Shown one piece after another: positions 1 through 7,907 of a DNA stretch of 51,963 bases. The notes under the pieces were generated by a model. It was given only the letters and a program-made list of their open reading frames with translations, had not been told where the DNA came from and did no database searches. The translations under genes and the position numbers were made by a program. Numbering within the stretch: position 1 is the first letter of the stretch; the number at the start of each line of letters is the position of its first letter. The DNA is from JACXVD01 sp020446665 (GTDB lineage: Bacteria; Pseudomonadota; Alphaproteobacteria; Sphingomonadales; Sphingomonadaceae): assembly GCA_041396905.1 (NCBI GenBank), contig JAWKXQ010000018.1:1-51963 (forward strand). The letters run 5' to 3'.

Positions 1-357
1 ATTGCAGTGGCGCTGGGCGATCCGGCGAAACATGGCGGCAAGATTTTCGAGATTGCTGGACCGGAAGCGATCAGCATGATGGATTTCAACCAGCGGATCG
101 CTGCCGCACAGGGCAACAGGCGGCATTTCATCGCCATGCCAGACGTTGTTTCCGGCATTTTCGCCGCTTTGCCCTTCACGCCGATGGGCCGCGACCAGTG
201 GCAGCTGCTAAAGGCCGGTAATGTCGCCTCGGGTGACTATCCAGGGCTGAAGCAGCTGGGGATTGAAGCCCGTCCGCTCGATCTGTTCCTTGATCGCTGG
301 ATGGTCCGCTTCCGCAAGCATGGTCGCTTCACGAATAGTGGCCCGCTGACCAGCTGA
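1..357 (+). CDS. NDUFA9-like NAD(P)-binding protein, C-terminal part (5' end outside window)
   Basis: The reading frame is open from the first base, so only the last 118 residues of a longer protein are present. The segment has the C-terminal half typical of extended short-chain dehydrogenases of the complex I NDUFA9 type: an IFEIAGPEAISMMDF stretch, then a hydrophobic SGIFAALPF helix and a short basic tail. The NAD-binding Rossmann half lies upstream of the window. The family contains atypical SDRs that bind NADP(H) and are thought to act in quinone or electron-transport assembly; activity cannot be judged from this fragment. The stop is only four bases from the stop of the convergent nfeD-like gene. 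Family assignment is moderately sure, function is not. Confidence 0.72.
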   Translation: MAVALGDPAKHGGKIFEIAGPEAISMMDFNQRIAAAQGNRRHFIAMPDVVSGIFAALPFTPMGRDQWQLLKAGNVASGDYPGLKQLGIEARPLDLFLDRWMVRFRKHGRFTNSGPLTS

Positions 358-361
358 CCCC

Positions 362-808
362 TTATTCGATCGGCTCGACCAGCAGGATTGCGCCATCGGA
401 ACCCGTAATGCGAACCTTGGTGCCAATCGGGGCATCGGCGCCGCGGGCGATCCATTCGCTGTCGCCGTGATGGACCCGGCCCTCGCCATCCTCGATCGCC
501 GTGACGACTCTGGCCATCTGGCCCGCGAGCCGTTCCCCACGCTTGTTCATGGCCGGATCGGCGGCAATGATCGGATTGTCGCGCAAGTAGCGGCGGCCGA
601 GAAAAACAGAGACAATCGCCAGGACAGCGAAGAGCACGATCTGTAGCGGCACACCGATCGGGACCAGCCATGCCACCAACCCGGTGACCAGCGCAGCGCC
701 TGCCATCCAGATCAGGAAAACCCCCGGCACAAGCATCTCTGCCGCAGCCAGAATCATGCCCAGCGTCAGCCAGAACCAATGCGGGGAGACCCCTTCGAGG
801 AAGTCCAT
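362..808 (-). CDS. NfeD family membrane protein
   Basis: 148-residue protein with three hydrophobic segments in the first 70 residues (about 10-30, 33-50 and 54-70) followed by a soluble beta-rich C-terminal domain (about 85-148) of the NfeD OB-fold type. Such proteins pair with SPFH/stomatin proteins in the membrane and are thought to modulate their assembly or proteolysis. The pairing is present here: the start codon shares one base with the stop of the upstream SPFH gene (TAATG), so the two are translationally coupled. No serine-protease (ClpP-like) domain is present, so this is the short NfeD1b class. Confidence 0.88.
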   Translation of the reverse strand: MDFLEGVSPHWFWLTLGMILAAAEMLVPGVFLIWMAGAALVTGLVAWLVPIGVPLQIVLFAVLAIVSVFLGRRYLRDNPIIAADPAMNKRGERLAGQMARVVTAIEDGEGRVHHGDSEWIARGADAPIGTKVRITGSDGAILLVEPIE

Positions 809-1788
809 TACTGGCCTCCGCTGCTGCGCGGCACACTGGTCCTGCGCGGCGGCGCCGGGGGTGCGGCAGGTGTATCGCCCGGATTGTCGCGGACGACATC
901 CTTGATCAGTTCTCCGATCCCGCCCAGCGAGCCGATCAGCTGAGTCGCCTCAACCGGGAAGAGGATGGTCTTGGCATTGGGGCTGGTAGCGAATTTGCCA
1001 ACCGCATCGGTATATTTCTGCGCCACGAAGTAATTGATCGCCGCACTGCCGCTCTGCGCGACAGCGTCGGACACCATTTGCGTCGCCTTGGCTTCTGCCT
1101 CCGCTTCGCGTTCGCGGGCTTCGGCATCGCGGAAGGCGGATTCGCGGCGGCCTTCTGCTTCGAGGATGGCGGATTGCTTTTCACCTTCGGCGCGCAGGAT
1201 TTTTGATGCCCGGTCGCCTTCTGCCTCAAGGATTTCCGCACGTTTAAGGCGCTCTGCCTTCATCTGGCGCGCCATGGCTTCGGAAATATCCATTGGCGGA
1301 CGGATATCCTTGATTTCGACGCGGGTGATTTTCACACCCCAGGGCGAAGTCGCATGATCCACCACGCTCAGCAGGCGGGCATTGATCTCGTCCCGCTTGG
1401 ACAGGGTTTCGTCGAGGTCCATGCTGCCCATCACGGTCCGCAGATTGGTGGTGGTGAGGGCCATGATCGCGGCATAGAGATTGGCGACTTCATAGGCCGC
1501 CTTACCCGCATCCAGCACCTGGAAGAACACCACCGCATCCACGCCGACCATGGCGTTATCCTTGGTGATGATTTCCTGCCCCGGAATGTCGAGCACCTGT
1601 TCCATCATGTTCACCTTGCGGCCGACACGATCGACGAAGGGGATGATCAGATGCAGGCCAGGTTCCGCGGCAAGATGGAACTTGCCCAGCCGCTCGATCG
1701 TGTAGACGAAGCCCTGCTTCACGATGCGCACACCCATCAGCAGGAAGATGAAAGCTACCACGACGATAGCGAAGGCTAGTTCGAGCAT
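808..1788 (-). CDS. SPFH/Band 7 (stomatin, QmcA-type) membrane protein
   Basis: 326 residues. One N-terminal transmembrane segment (about 2-20, rich in V, A, I and F) is followed by a Band 7 domain (about 20-190) containing GFVYTIERLGKF and GVKITRVEIKDI, hallmarks of stomatin/paraslipin proteins. Next comes an Ala/Glu/Arg-rich helical region (about 185-260) with repeated ILEAEG-like heptads that should oligomerise, and a short Pro-rich tail. The family forms ring-shaped membrane microdomains and controls membrane proteases such as FtsH. It is the first gene of a two-gene operon with nfeD-like. The ATG is preceded by an AGGAGGGG ribosome site. Confidence 0.92.
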   Translation of the reverse strand: MLELAFAIVVVAFIFLLMGVRIVKQGFVYTIERLGKFHLAAEPGLHLIIPFVDRVGRKVNMMEQVLDIPGQEIITKDNAMVGVDAVVFFQVLDAGKAAYEVANLYAAIMALTTTNLRTVMGSMDLDETLSKRDEINARLLSVVDHATSPWGVKITRVEIKDIRPPMDISEAMARQMKAERLKRAEILEAEGDRASKILRAEGEKQSAILEAEGRRESAFRDAEAREREAEAEAKATQMVSDAVAQSGSAAINYFVAQKYTDAVGKFATSPNAKTILFPVEATQLIGSLGGIGELIKDVVRDNPGDTPAAPPAPPRRTSVPRSSGGQ

Positions 1789-1871
1789 CAGGGCCCCTCC
1801 TATTCAGATGAGGCCATCTTATCGCAGGGGGCCGGGCGGGCAAGTGAAACCGGCTGTCATATTTGCCTGTA

Positions 1872-2360
1872 TCAGCAGCCGCAGTTGCCGATCACTTCGA
1901 TCTGGCCGATATTGGCGCGATCTTCCCAGTCGAGGTCTTCATATTCCAATGGCCGGCCATCATGCGCATGCAGCTGAATGCGCGCGATGGGCAGGCGATC
2001 CTGCCGGTCCACCAGCACCGGGTTGGAAGGTACACCTGTGCCATATTTCTCGCCCCACTGGCGCAGGGAAACCATCGCCGGAAGAAGATCAAAGCCTTTC
2101 TCTGTCAGGCGATATTCTATCCGGCGCTTGTCATCCGGGCATGGCACGCGCTGCAGGATGCCGTGCTCCACCAGCCTGCCCAGCCGGTTGGACAATATGT
2201 TGCGGGCGATGCCCAGTTGAACGAGGAAATCCTCGAAATGGCGGATGCCGTTGAAGCTGGCGCGCAGGATCATGAATGACCAGCGCTCCCCCATCACTTC
2301 CAGCGCTGATGGCAGGCCGCAATCGACCACATCGCGCAGATCTTCGTGCAATTTGCCCAT
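1872..2360 (-). CDS. HxlR-family winged-helix transcriptional regulator
   Basis: 162 residues with the HxlR fold over residues 10-110: a conserved Cys near the start (VVDCGLPSALEVMGERW), then FMILRASFNGIRHFEDF, the recognition helix region GIARNILSNRLGRLVEHGIL, and the wing YRLTEKGFDLLPA. A C-terminal extension of about 50 residues ends in CGC and looks like a possible thiol or ligand-sensing tail. The start was chosen at the ATG with AAAGGA seven bases upstream; an in-frame start eight codons earlier lacks a site. A perfect 15-base palindrome lies in the divergent promoter region about 80 bases upstream and is a probable autoregulatory operator. The gene diverges from the CC_3452 protein. 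Confidence 0.9.
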   Translation of the reverse strand: MGKLHEDLRDVVDCGLPSALEVMGERWSFMILRASFNGIRHFEDFLVQLGIARNILSNRLGRLVEHGILQRVPCPDDKRRIEYRLTEKGFDLLPAMVSLRQWGEKYGTGVPSNPVLVDRQDRLPIARIQLHAHDGRPLEYEDLDWEDRANIGQIEVIGNCGC

Positions 2361-2439
2361 CGAGTTCCTTTCCCGGGCTCGCAAGCCCTAGCGTCAGATA
2401 GCGCAAAAGCCGATTTCACAAAAGCGAAATACGTTTTTA

Positions 2440-2454
2440 GTTGCAACTTGCAAC
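2440..2454. promoter_or_regulatory. Perfect palindrome, probable HxlR operator
   Basis: The sequence GTTGCAA-C-TTGCAAC is a perfect 7-1-7 palindrome. It lies roughly midway between the start codons of the HxlR regulator and the divergent CC_3452-family gene. HxlR proteins bind DNA as dimers and commonly autoregulate from such dyads next to their own genes. The assignment as operator is inferred from position and symmetry; the palindrome itself is directly visible. Confidence 0.55.
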
Positions 2455-2536
2455 CTTAGATACTAGGTAGTGATTCGCAACTGGTTGTGAAATGAAACCC
2501 TCTCTTGTTCTCGCATATAGTTTTAAGGAATTGGCC

Positions 2537-2887
2537 GTGACCCTCTCCCCCACACTCTCAAACCCTATCTCCCGCAGCGCCAGCGCCATCATTGGTGCCT
2601 TGGCATGGACCACGCTGAGCTTTGGTGCCGCGCTGGCCCCCACCCCCGCTGCAGCAGCTGAAACACCCTATTATTCGGTCAAGCTGGCGAGCCCCGCCAA
2701 GGACGCAACCACCATTGCCGGCGGCGTGGTCTGGTATTGCGAAGGCGATGCCTGCGTTGCTCGCAAGGGCAACACCCGGCCTTGGGTGATGTGCAAGCGA
2801 CTGGCCCGCGAGACCGGCACGATCACCAGCTTCGCCTATGACGGGCAGGCGCTGAGCGAAGACCAGCTGGCCAAATGCAACGGCTGA
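2537..2887 (+). CDS. CC_3452 family secreted protein
   Basis: About 116 residues. An N-terminal hydrophobic signal (SAIIGALAWTTLSFGAAL) ending near APTPAAAAE predicts export. The mature part matches the CC_3452 family of alphaproteobacteria: PYYSVKLASPAKDATTIAGG, then W-x-C-E-G-D-A-C, a VMCKRLARE stretch and a final LAKCNG, so there are four cysteines that could form two disulfides. Function is unknown. I prefer the GTG at 2537 because AAGGAA lies seven bases upstream; an ATG at 2492 would add 15 residues but has no ribosome site. A strong terminator follows. Confidence 0.8.
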   Translation: MTLSPTLSNPISRSASAIIGALAWTTLSFGAALAPTPAAAAETPYYSVKLASPAKDATTIAGGVVWYCEGDACVARKGNTRPWVMCKRLARETGTITSFAYDGQALSEDQLAKCNG

Positions 2888-2940
2888 TCGAGATTTATCA
2901 CTCCACCCGCTGACCCCACAAACCTCTCCAGCGGGCCCTT

Positions 2941-2973
2941 GGCCTCCGGTTCACACCGGGGGCCTCTTTTTTG
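2941..2973 (+). terminator. Rho-independent terminator after the CC_3452 gene
   Basis: GGCCTCCGGT-TCAC-ACCGGGGGCC forms a ten-pair stem with one weak pair and is followed by TCTTTTTT. It lies about 50 bases past the stop of the CC_3452 gene and seven bases before the convergent HAD gene ends. Confidence 0.85.
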
Positions 2974-2979
2974 GATCGT

Positions 2980-3591
2980 TCAGCCTAGCAGACTGCGCCC
3001 CGTCAGATCAGCTTCCAGTTCCGCAGCTTCGCGAAACAGATGAACCTGCCAGCCCAGCGTCTGTGCCGAATCGATATTGGCGGAATTGTCGTCAATGAAG
3101 AGCATGGAGTGCGCGGGATGGCCAAAGCGCTGCTCGGCCAACCGGAAAATGGCCGGATCAGGCTTGGCCAGCTTCTCCTTGCCTGACACGATGACATCGC
3201 GGAAATGGCGCAGGACTGGCCATTCCGGGAGAAACGCATCCCAGAAAGGATCGGCGAAATTGGTGATGCAGAACAAGGGCACGCCGCGTTCTGCCAGCCG
3301 GTCCACCAGCGCATGCGTGCCTGCTACCGGGCCGGGAACGGTCTCGTTGAAACGCGTCGCATAGGCATCGATATGCGCCGCATAGTCCGGGAACTGCGCT
3401 TTACGCTCTGCTACCATCTCCGCCAGGTCGCGCCCGGCATCATGCTGGAAATGCCATTCCTCGCTGACAACATTGGCCACGAACCATTCCAGCTCGTCCG
3501 GATCATCAATCAGCTTGCGGAACAGTGTGCGCAGATCCCACTGGACCAGCACGCGGCCGACATCAAAGACAACTGCGCTGATTTCACTCAT
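2980..3591 (-). CDS. HAD-superfamily hydrolase (phosphatase-like)
   Basis: 203 residues with all HAD motifs in order: motif I VVFDVGRVL near residue 8 (nucleophile Asp, with Gly in place of the usual second Asp, as in the haloacid dehalogenase / YihX-like branch), motif II CITNFAD near 110, motif III Lys in GKEKLAKPDP near 138, motif IV LFIDDNSANI near 165. A helical cap lies between motifs I and II. Substrate is unknown; YihX-type members dephosphorylate sugar phosphates. The gene follows rpmJ on the same strand, but the rpmJ terminator ends only two bases before this ATG, so how it is transcribed is unclear. No strong Shine-Dalgarno is visible other than the G-run of the terminator stem. 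Confidence 0.87.
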   Translation of the reverse strand: MSEISAVVFDVGRVLVQWDLRTLFRKLIDDPDELEWFVANVVSEEWHFQHDAGRDLAEMVAERKAQFPDYAAHIDAYATRFNETVPGPVAGTHALVDRLAERGVPLFCITNFADPFWDAFLPEWPVLRHFRDVIVSGKEKLAKPDPAIFRLAEQRFGHPAHSMLFIDDNSANIDSAQTLGWQVHLFREAAELEADLTGRSLLG

Positions 3592-3593
3592 AC

Positions 3594-3620
3594 AAAAAGC
3601 CCCCGCTTTCGCGGAGGCCC
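3594..3620 (-). terminator. Rho-independent terminator after rpmJ
   Basis: On the minus strand GCCTCCGC-GAAA-GCGGGGGC forms a stem closed by a GAAA tetraloop and is followed by TTTTT. It lies about 45 bases after the rpmJ stop, and its T-run ends two bases before the ATG of the HAD gene. Confidence 0.8.
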
Positions 3621-3663
3621 TTCCGGTGTCGCTGGCCGCGCGTCAAACGCGGCCGAAGGATCA

Positions 3664-3789
3664 TCAGCCCTGACGCGCCTTGAAACGGCGGTTGGTCTTG
3701 TTGATCACATAGGTGCGACCGCGACGGCGAATCACGCGGCAATCACGATGGCGGTTCTTCAGCGACTTGAGGCTGTTGCGAATTTTCAT
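3664..3789 (-). CDS. rpmJ: 50S ribosomal protein L36 (C-minus type)
   Basis: 41-residue basic protein beginning MKIRNSLKSLKNRHRDC, continuing RRRGRTYVINKTNRRFKARQ and ending in G. This is the zinc-free form of L36: the usual CxxC...C...H zinc ribbon is absent and only one Cys (residue 17) remains. L36 binds 23S rRNA in the large subunit. The reading frame is shorter than many annotation cut-offs. AGAAGAG lies a few bases upstream of the ATG, and a terminator follows. It is monocistronic or read through into the HAD gene. Confidence 0.95.
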   Translation of the reverse strand: MKIRNSLKSLKNRHRDCRVIRRRGRTYVINKTNRRFKARQG

Positions 3790-3894
3790 GGCTCTTCTCG
3801 AATCTGTGGGCGGGAAGGTGACCTCGCCCGAAATCAGGCCGCGCGGTTACGGGGCATCCCGCTCCAAGTCAAGGCTGTCTCTGCCTGTTCCGGC

Positions 3895-4905
3895 CTATTC
3901 GCCGCGAATTTCACCCAGTCGCCGCTCCCATTGCAGTGCATGGGTGATGATCGTGTCGAGATCGGCATGCTGCGGCTGCCACGGCAAGGTGGCGCGAATG
4001 CGGGAGGGATCGGAGATCAGCGAATCAGGATCGCCGGCCCGGCGCGGTTCCATCCGGCGCGTGATCGTGGCGTTGGTCACCCGATCCACCGCATCCAGAA
4101 CTTCCAGCACGGAGAAGCCGCGCCCATAGCCGCAATTCATCGTCAGCGAACGTTCGGGCTGGTCAATCAGCGCCTCCAGCGCCAGCACATGAGCGGCGGC
4201 CAGATCGCTGACATGGATATAGTCGCGAACCCCGGTGCCATCATGCGTGTCATAATCGGTGCCGAACACGGAAACGCCATCCCGCTTGCCCAGCGCCGCT
4301 TCGCAGGCGACCTTGATCAGATGGGTGGCGCCAGCCGTTGACTGGCCCGTGCGCGCCTGCGGATCGGCACCTGCCACGTTGAAATAGCGCAGCGCACAGA
4401 AATTGAGATCATGCGCAAAGGCCGTGTCCCCCAGCATCTGCTCCGTCATCAGCTTGGACCAGCCATAGGGATTGATCGGCCTTTTCGGCGTGTCTTCCGT
4501 CACCGGCGAGACTTCGGGCATGCCATAGGTCGCCGCTGTAGAACTGAAGATGAAATGCTTCACCCCGCCCGTCACCGCTGCTTCGATCAGGGCGCGGCTC
4601 TTCACCGTGTTGTTGTGGTAATATTTGAGCGGATTCTCGACCGATTCGGGCACGATGATCGATCCGGCAAAATGCATGATCGCGCCGATGCCCTGCTCCG
4701 CGAAAATGCGCGCCAGCAGCTCGCCATCTTCGATATCGCCTTCGTAGAGGTCGACATCATCAGGTACGGCAAAGCGGAAGCCGGTGCTGAGATTGTCGAT
4801 CACAGCAACTTTCCAGCCTGCATCGCGCAGGGCCAGAACAGCGTGGGAGCCAATATAACCGGCACCGCCGGTCACCAGAACGGGACATTTTTCGATTGTG
4901 CTCAT
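3895..4905 (-). CDS. galE: UDP-glucose 4-epimerase
   Basis: 336 residues, the normal GalE length. The NAD-binding GGAGYIGSH motif is at about 13-21, the catalytic Ser lies in FSSTAATYG near 123, and the Tyr-Lys pair in NPYGWSK near 148-152. The downstream SDGTGVRDYIHVSDLA-like substrate region is present as THDGTGVRDYIHVSDLAAAH. GalE interconverts UDP-glucose and UDP-galactose in the cytoplasm and feeds surface polysaccharide synthesis. No polysaccharide genes are immediately adjacent, but a broken EPS locus lies about 13 kb away. GGGGCGG precedes the ATG. Confidence 0.96.
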   Translation of the reverse strand: MSTIEKCPVLVTGGAGYIGSHAVLALRDAGWKVAVIDNLSTGFRFAVPDDVDLYEGDIEDGELLARIFAEQGIGAIMHFAGSIIVPESVENPLKYYHNNTVKSRALIEAAVTGGVKHFIFSSTAATYGMPEVSPVTEDTPKRPINPYGWSKLMTEQMLGDTAFAHDLNFCALRYFNVAGADPQARTGQSTAGATHLIKVACEAALGKRDGVSVFGTDYDTHDGTGVRDYIHVSDLAAAHVLALEALIDQPERSLTMNCGYGRGFSVLEVLDAVDRVTNATITRRMEPRRAGDPDSLISDPSRIRATLPWQPQHADLDTIITHALQWERRLGEIRGE

Positions 4906-5057
4906 GCCGCCCCGCTAGCATGGTTGCGCGACACAATGGTTAACGAGCCGAAGGTAATTTACATTTCCTTCAACCTATAGTTTCATATGCAACCGCAATA
5001 CTGGAACCGTTCATCCGGCTCGACTAACAAGACGGGCTAGCCAGCTGGAGAATCCCG

Positions 5058-5660
5058 ATGATCACGCGTCCTGCTTTCCTTGCCCTGATTGGCGGCCTTG
5101 CCCTTGCAGGCTGTGCGACCGCGCCCGGCCCGGTGGAAGTGACACGATTTGTCGCGCCCGAGGCAAGTGCGCAATTGGGCCGCGGCACTATCTTCGTCGA
5201 GACTGCACCCGGTATAGACAGCGATTCGCTGGAAACCGCGCCTTACAAGGCGGCGGTCGCGCGTGAGCTGGTCTCCCTCGGCTATGTCGAGGCACCGCGC
5301 AGCACCGCTAGCCAGATCGCGCAGGTACGGGTGGAACGCTTCGCCGATGCGCCGGTTGAGAAGCGCGGCCCTGTAAGCGTGGGTGTTGGCGGATCAACCG
5401 GCTCCTATGGCTCAGGGCTGGGCGTGGGAATCGGGATCAATCTGGGCGGCGGACCGAAGGAAAAAGTTGGCACCAATATTGGCGTGATGATCCGCGAAGC
5501 CGCCACCAACCAGACGATCTGGGAAGGGCGCGCGGAATTTGCAGTTGGCGTAAAATCCCCGCTGGCGGCAACCGATGCCAATGCCGCCACTGTTGCCCAC
5601 GCGCTGTTCCGCGAATTTCCGGGAAATAATGGCGAGACTATCGCCGTAGGAGTCGAATAA
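5058..5660 (+). CDS. DUF4136-type lipoprotein
   Basis: 200 residues. A lipoprotein signal (LIGGLALAGC, Cys at 19) is followed by a DUF4136-like domain: paired basic and acidic strands, a glycine-rich stretch (GVGGSTGSYGSGLGVGIGI) near 110-130, and VMIREAATNQTIWEGRAEF near 150-170, which is the signature end of that family. It should be anchored in the outer membrane facing the periplasm. Function is unknown. It is the first gene of a pair; the M14 carboxypeptidase gene starts three bases after its stop. Confidence 0.82.
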   Translation: MITRPAFLALIGGLALAGCATAPGPVEVTRFVAPEASAQLGRGTIFVETAPGIDSDSLETAPYKAAVARELVSLGYVEAPRSTASQIAQVRVERFADAPVEKRGPVSVGVGGSTGSYGSGLGVGIGINLGGGPKEKVGTNIGVMIREAATNQTIWEGRAEFAVGVKSPLAATDANAATVAHALFREFPGNNGETIAVGVE

Positions 5661-5663
5661 TCC

Positions 5664-6794
5664 GTGTCTGATATTTTCATCAATGCCGCCTTCGACAGCG
5701 GCAATATCACTGTGCTGTCGATCGCAGGGGCCAGCGCCAAGCTTGCTATTCGCAAGGATCGCGAAAGCGAGTTTGCACAATGGTTCCATTTCCGCGTTGC
5801 CGGCGCGATGGGGCGCGATCTGGAGCTGAAAATCACCGGGCTCAATACCAGCGCCTACCCCGGCGGCTGGCCCAACTATGACGCCTGCGTTTCGGAAGAT
5901 CGCGATTTCTGGGGCCGTGCTCCTTCCACTTTCGATCCTGCAGAAGACGATGGCACGCTGACCATCCGCTACACCCCTGCCAGCGATATCGCCTGGTTCG
6001 CCTATTTCGCGCCCTATTCGATCGAGCGGCATCACGATCTGGTTGCCGAATCTGCCAGTGCAGAGGGCGTATCGCATCGCACGCTGGGCTATAGTCTGGA
6101 AGGCCAGCCGATTGATTGCCTGCAACTGGGCGATGGCGACAAGACTGTATGGCTCTATGCCCGCCAGCATCCGGGCGAAACGCAGGCAGAATGGTGGATG
6201 GAAGGGGTGCTGGAATGCCTGACCGACCCCGCTGATCCGGTCGCGCGCAAATTGCGCGAAGCCTGCACGTTCCACATCGTGCCCAATTGCAATCCGGACG
6301 GTTCGTGCCGCGGCCATTTGCGGACCAACTATGCCGGGGTAAATCTCAACCGCGAATGGGCCAATCCAACGCCGGAACGCAGCCCGGAAGTGCTCGCCAT
6401 CCGTAATGCGATGGACGAAACCAGCGTGGATTTTGCCATGGATGTGCATGGCGATGAAGCAATCCCGGCAGTGTTTCTGGCAGGCTATGAAGGCATCCCC
6501 AGTTGGACACCCGAATTGCAGGCAGGCTTTGATCGTTACAAGGCGATCCTCGACCGGCGAACACCCGATTTCCAGACCAGGCTCGGCTATCCGGTGGCGC
6601 CAGAAGGCAAGGCAAACCTGTCCATGAGCACCAACCAGCTGGCGGAGCGGTTCGGCTGCACCTCCATGACGCTGGAAATGCCCTATAAGGACACGGTGGA
6701 TGTGCCGGACCCGGAACAGGGCTGGAGCCCGGAACGCTGCAAGCTGCTGGGCCGCGATTGCATGGCTGCGCTGCTGGAATGGCTTGAAGGGTAA
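5664..6794 (+). CDS. M14-family zinc carboxypeptidase (cytosolic-type)
   Basis: 376 residues with no signal peptide. An N-terminal beta domain (about 1-125), as in cytosolic carboxypeptidase-like M14 proteins, precedes the catalytic domain. The Zn ligands are His and Glu in RQHPGETQAEW near 169-172 and His in MDVHGDEAIP near 261; the catalytic Glu is in MTLEMPYKD near 337. NPDG and LRTNYAGVNLNREW supply the substrate-binding residues. Bacterial members of this subfamily probably trim C-terminal residues from cytosolic proteins or peptides. The start is a GTG three bases after the lipoprotein stop, with GGAG about 12 bases upstream, so the two genes are co-transcribed. Confidence 0.92.
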   Translation: MSDIFINAAFDSGNITVLSIAGASAKLAIRKDRESEFAQWFHFRVAGAMGRDLELKITGLNTSAYPGGWPNYDACVSEDRDFWGRAPSTFDPAEDDGTLTIRYTPASDIAWFAYFAPYSIERHHDLVAESASAEGVSHRTLGYSLEGQPIDCLQLGDGDKTVWLYARQHPGETQAEWWMEGVLECLTDPADPVARKLREACTFHIVPNCNPDGSCRGHLRTNYAGVNLNREWANPTPERSPEVLAIRNAMDETSVDFAMDVHGDEAIPAVFLAGYEGIPSWTPELQAGFDRYKAILDRRTPDFQTRLGYPVAPEGKANLSMSTNQLAERFGCTSMTLEMPYKDTVDVPDPEQGWSPERCKLLGRDCMAALLEWLEG

Positions 6795-6874
6795 TTTCAG
6801 AGCGCGCCGATTTCATACAAGGCAGAGCGAAACGCTGATGGTATGGTTCCCCCTGCACATGCGGGAGGAATGCA

Positions 6875-7828
6875 ATGTTCCATGGTAATGTCAGCCTCGA
6901 AATAGCTGAAGGCCTGCAATTGCTGCGCAAGCGGATTGCATCGGCGAATATCCCGCCCTCCAAGCTTGACGAAACGCTCAATATCGCGACCTGGAATGTG
7001 CGCGAATTCGGCAAGAAAAAGCGCAGCCAGGCCGCGATCCACTACATTGCGGAAATTATCGGCCAGTTCGATCTGGTCGGGCTGGTGGAACTGCGGGACA
7101 ATCTGACCGACCTGAAACGCGTGCTGGAAATTCTCGGCCCCTATTGGGATGCGATCTATTCCGATGCGATCCTCGATCATGGCGGCAATAGGGAACGGGT
7201 CTGCTACATCTTCGATTCGCGCGCAGTGCGCTTCAACGGCATGGCTTGCGAAGCCAGTCCGCCGCGCAAGAAGCGCGGGACCGAATATCTCAGCGAAGAC
7301 AGCTGGTGGCGCGCACCCTATGTCGCCAGTTTCAAGGCGGGCAATTACGATTTCCTCGCCTTCACCACCCATGTCCGCTGGGGCAACAGCGTGGAATCGC
7401 GGCGCAAGGAAATCGAAGGTCTGGCTGACTGGGTGCATGGCAAGTCGAAGGAAAAACACGCCGATGATGCCGACATCATCGTGATGGGCGATTTCAATAT
7501 CGACAAGCGCTCTGGCCCCTTGTTCGAAGCAATCACCAAACACGGATTGCTGATCCCCAAGGCGCTGGCAGAGGATGAATTCGGCACGAATCTCGCCCGT
7601 GACAAACGCTATGACCAGATCCTCCACATGCCGCGTTTCGAGGAAACCTTCACCAATGCCGGGGGTGTGCTGGATTTCTATGCCAGCGACCACAAGCCGC
7701 TTTTCCCCGATCTGACGAAGAGCGAATTTACCTATCAGCTGTCAGACCATCTGCCGCTGTGGATCCAGATCAACACCGATATTGACGGGATGATGCTGGA
7801 ACAGCTGATCCAGCGCAAGCAACGGTAA
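6875..7828 (+). CDS. Endonuclease/exonuclease/phosphatase (EEP) family protein
   Basis: 317 residues. The DNase I-like fold is visible from its motifs: NIATWNVREF near 36-45, the metal-binding Glu in LVGLVELRD near 70, FTTHVRWG near 168, VMGDFNIDK near 205 and SDHLPLW near 303. All catalytic Asp, Asn and His positions are kept, so it should be an active metal-dependent phosphodiesterase or nuclease. There is no signal peptide, so a cytosolic location is likely. The ATG has GGAGGA six bases upstream. Substrate is unknown. Confidence 0.88.
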   Translation: MFHGNVSLEIAEGLQLLRKRIASANIPPSKLDETLNIATWNVREFGKKKRSQAAIHYIAEIIGQFDLVGLVELRDNLTDLKRVLEILGPYWDAIYSDAILDHGGNRERVCYIFDSRAVRFNGMACEASPPRKKRGTEYLSEDSWWRAPYVASFKAGNYDFLAFTTHVRWGNSVESRRKEIEGLADWVHGKSKEKHADDADIIVMGDFNIDKRSGPLFEAITKHGLLIPKALAEDEFGTNLARDKRYDQILHMPRFEETFTNAGGVLDFYASDHKPLFPDLTKSEFTYQLSDHLPLWIQINTDIDGMMLEQLIQRKQR

Positions 7829-7907
7829 TCCTCATTGATCCGCCTGCCTATCAGGCTCTATCACCGGCAGGTGGCGCTCTGTCAGCGCCGAAACGAGGGT
7901 GGGGCGC

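Noticed and set aside
1354..1779. 141-codon plus-strand frame opposite the SPFH gene
   Set aside because: His/Asp-rich mirror frame of a clear stomatin-type protein, with no ribosome site.
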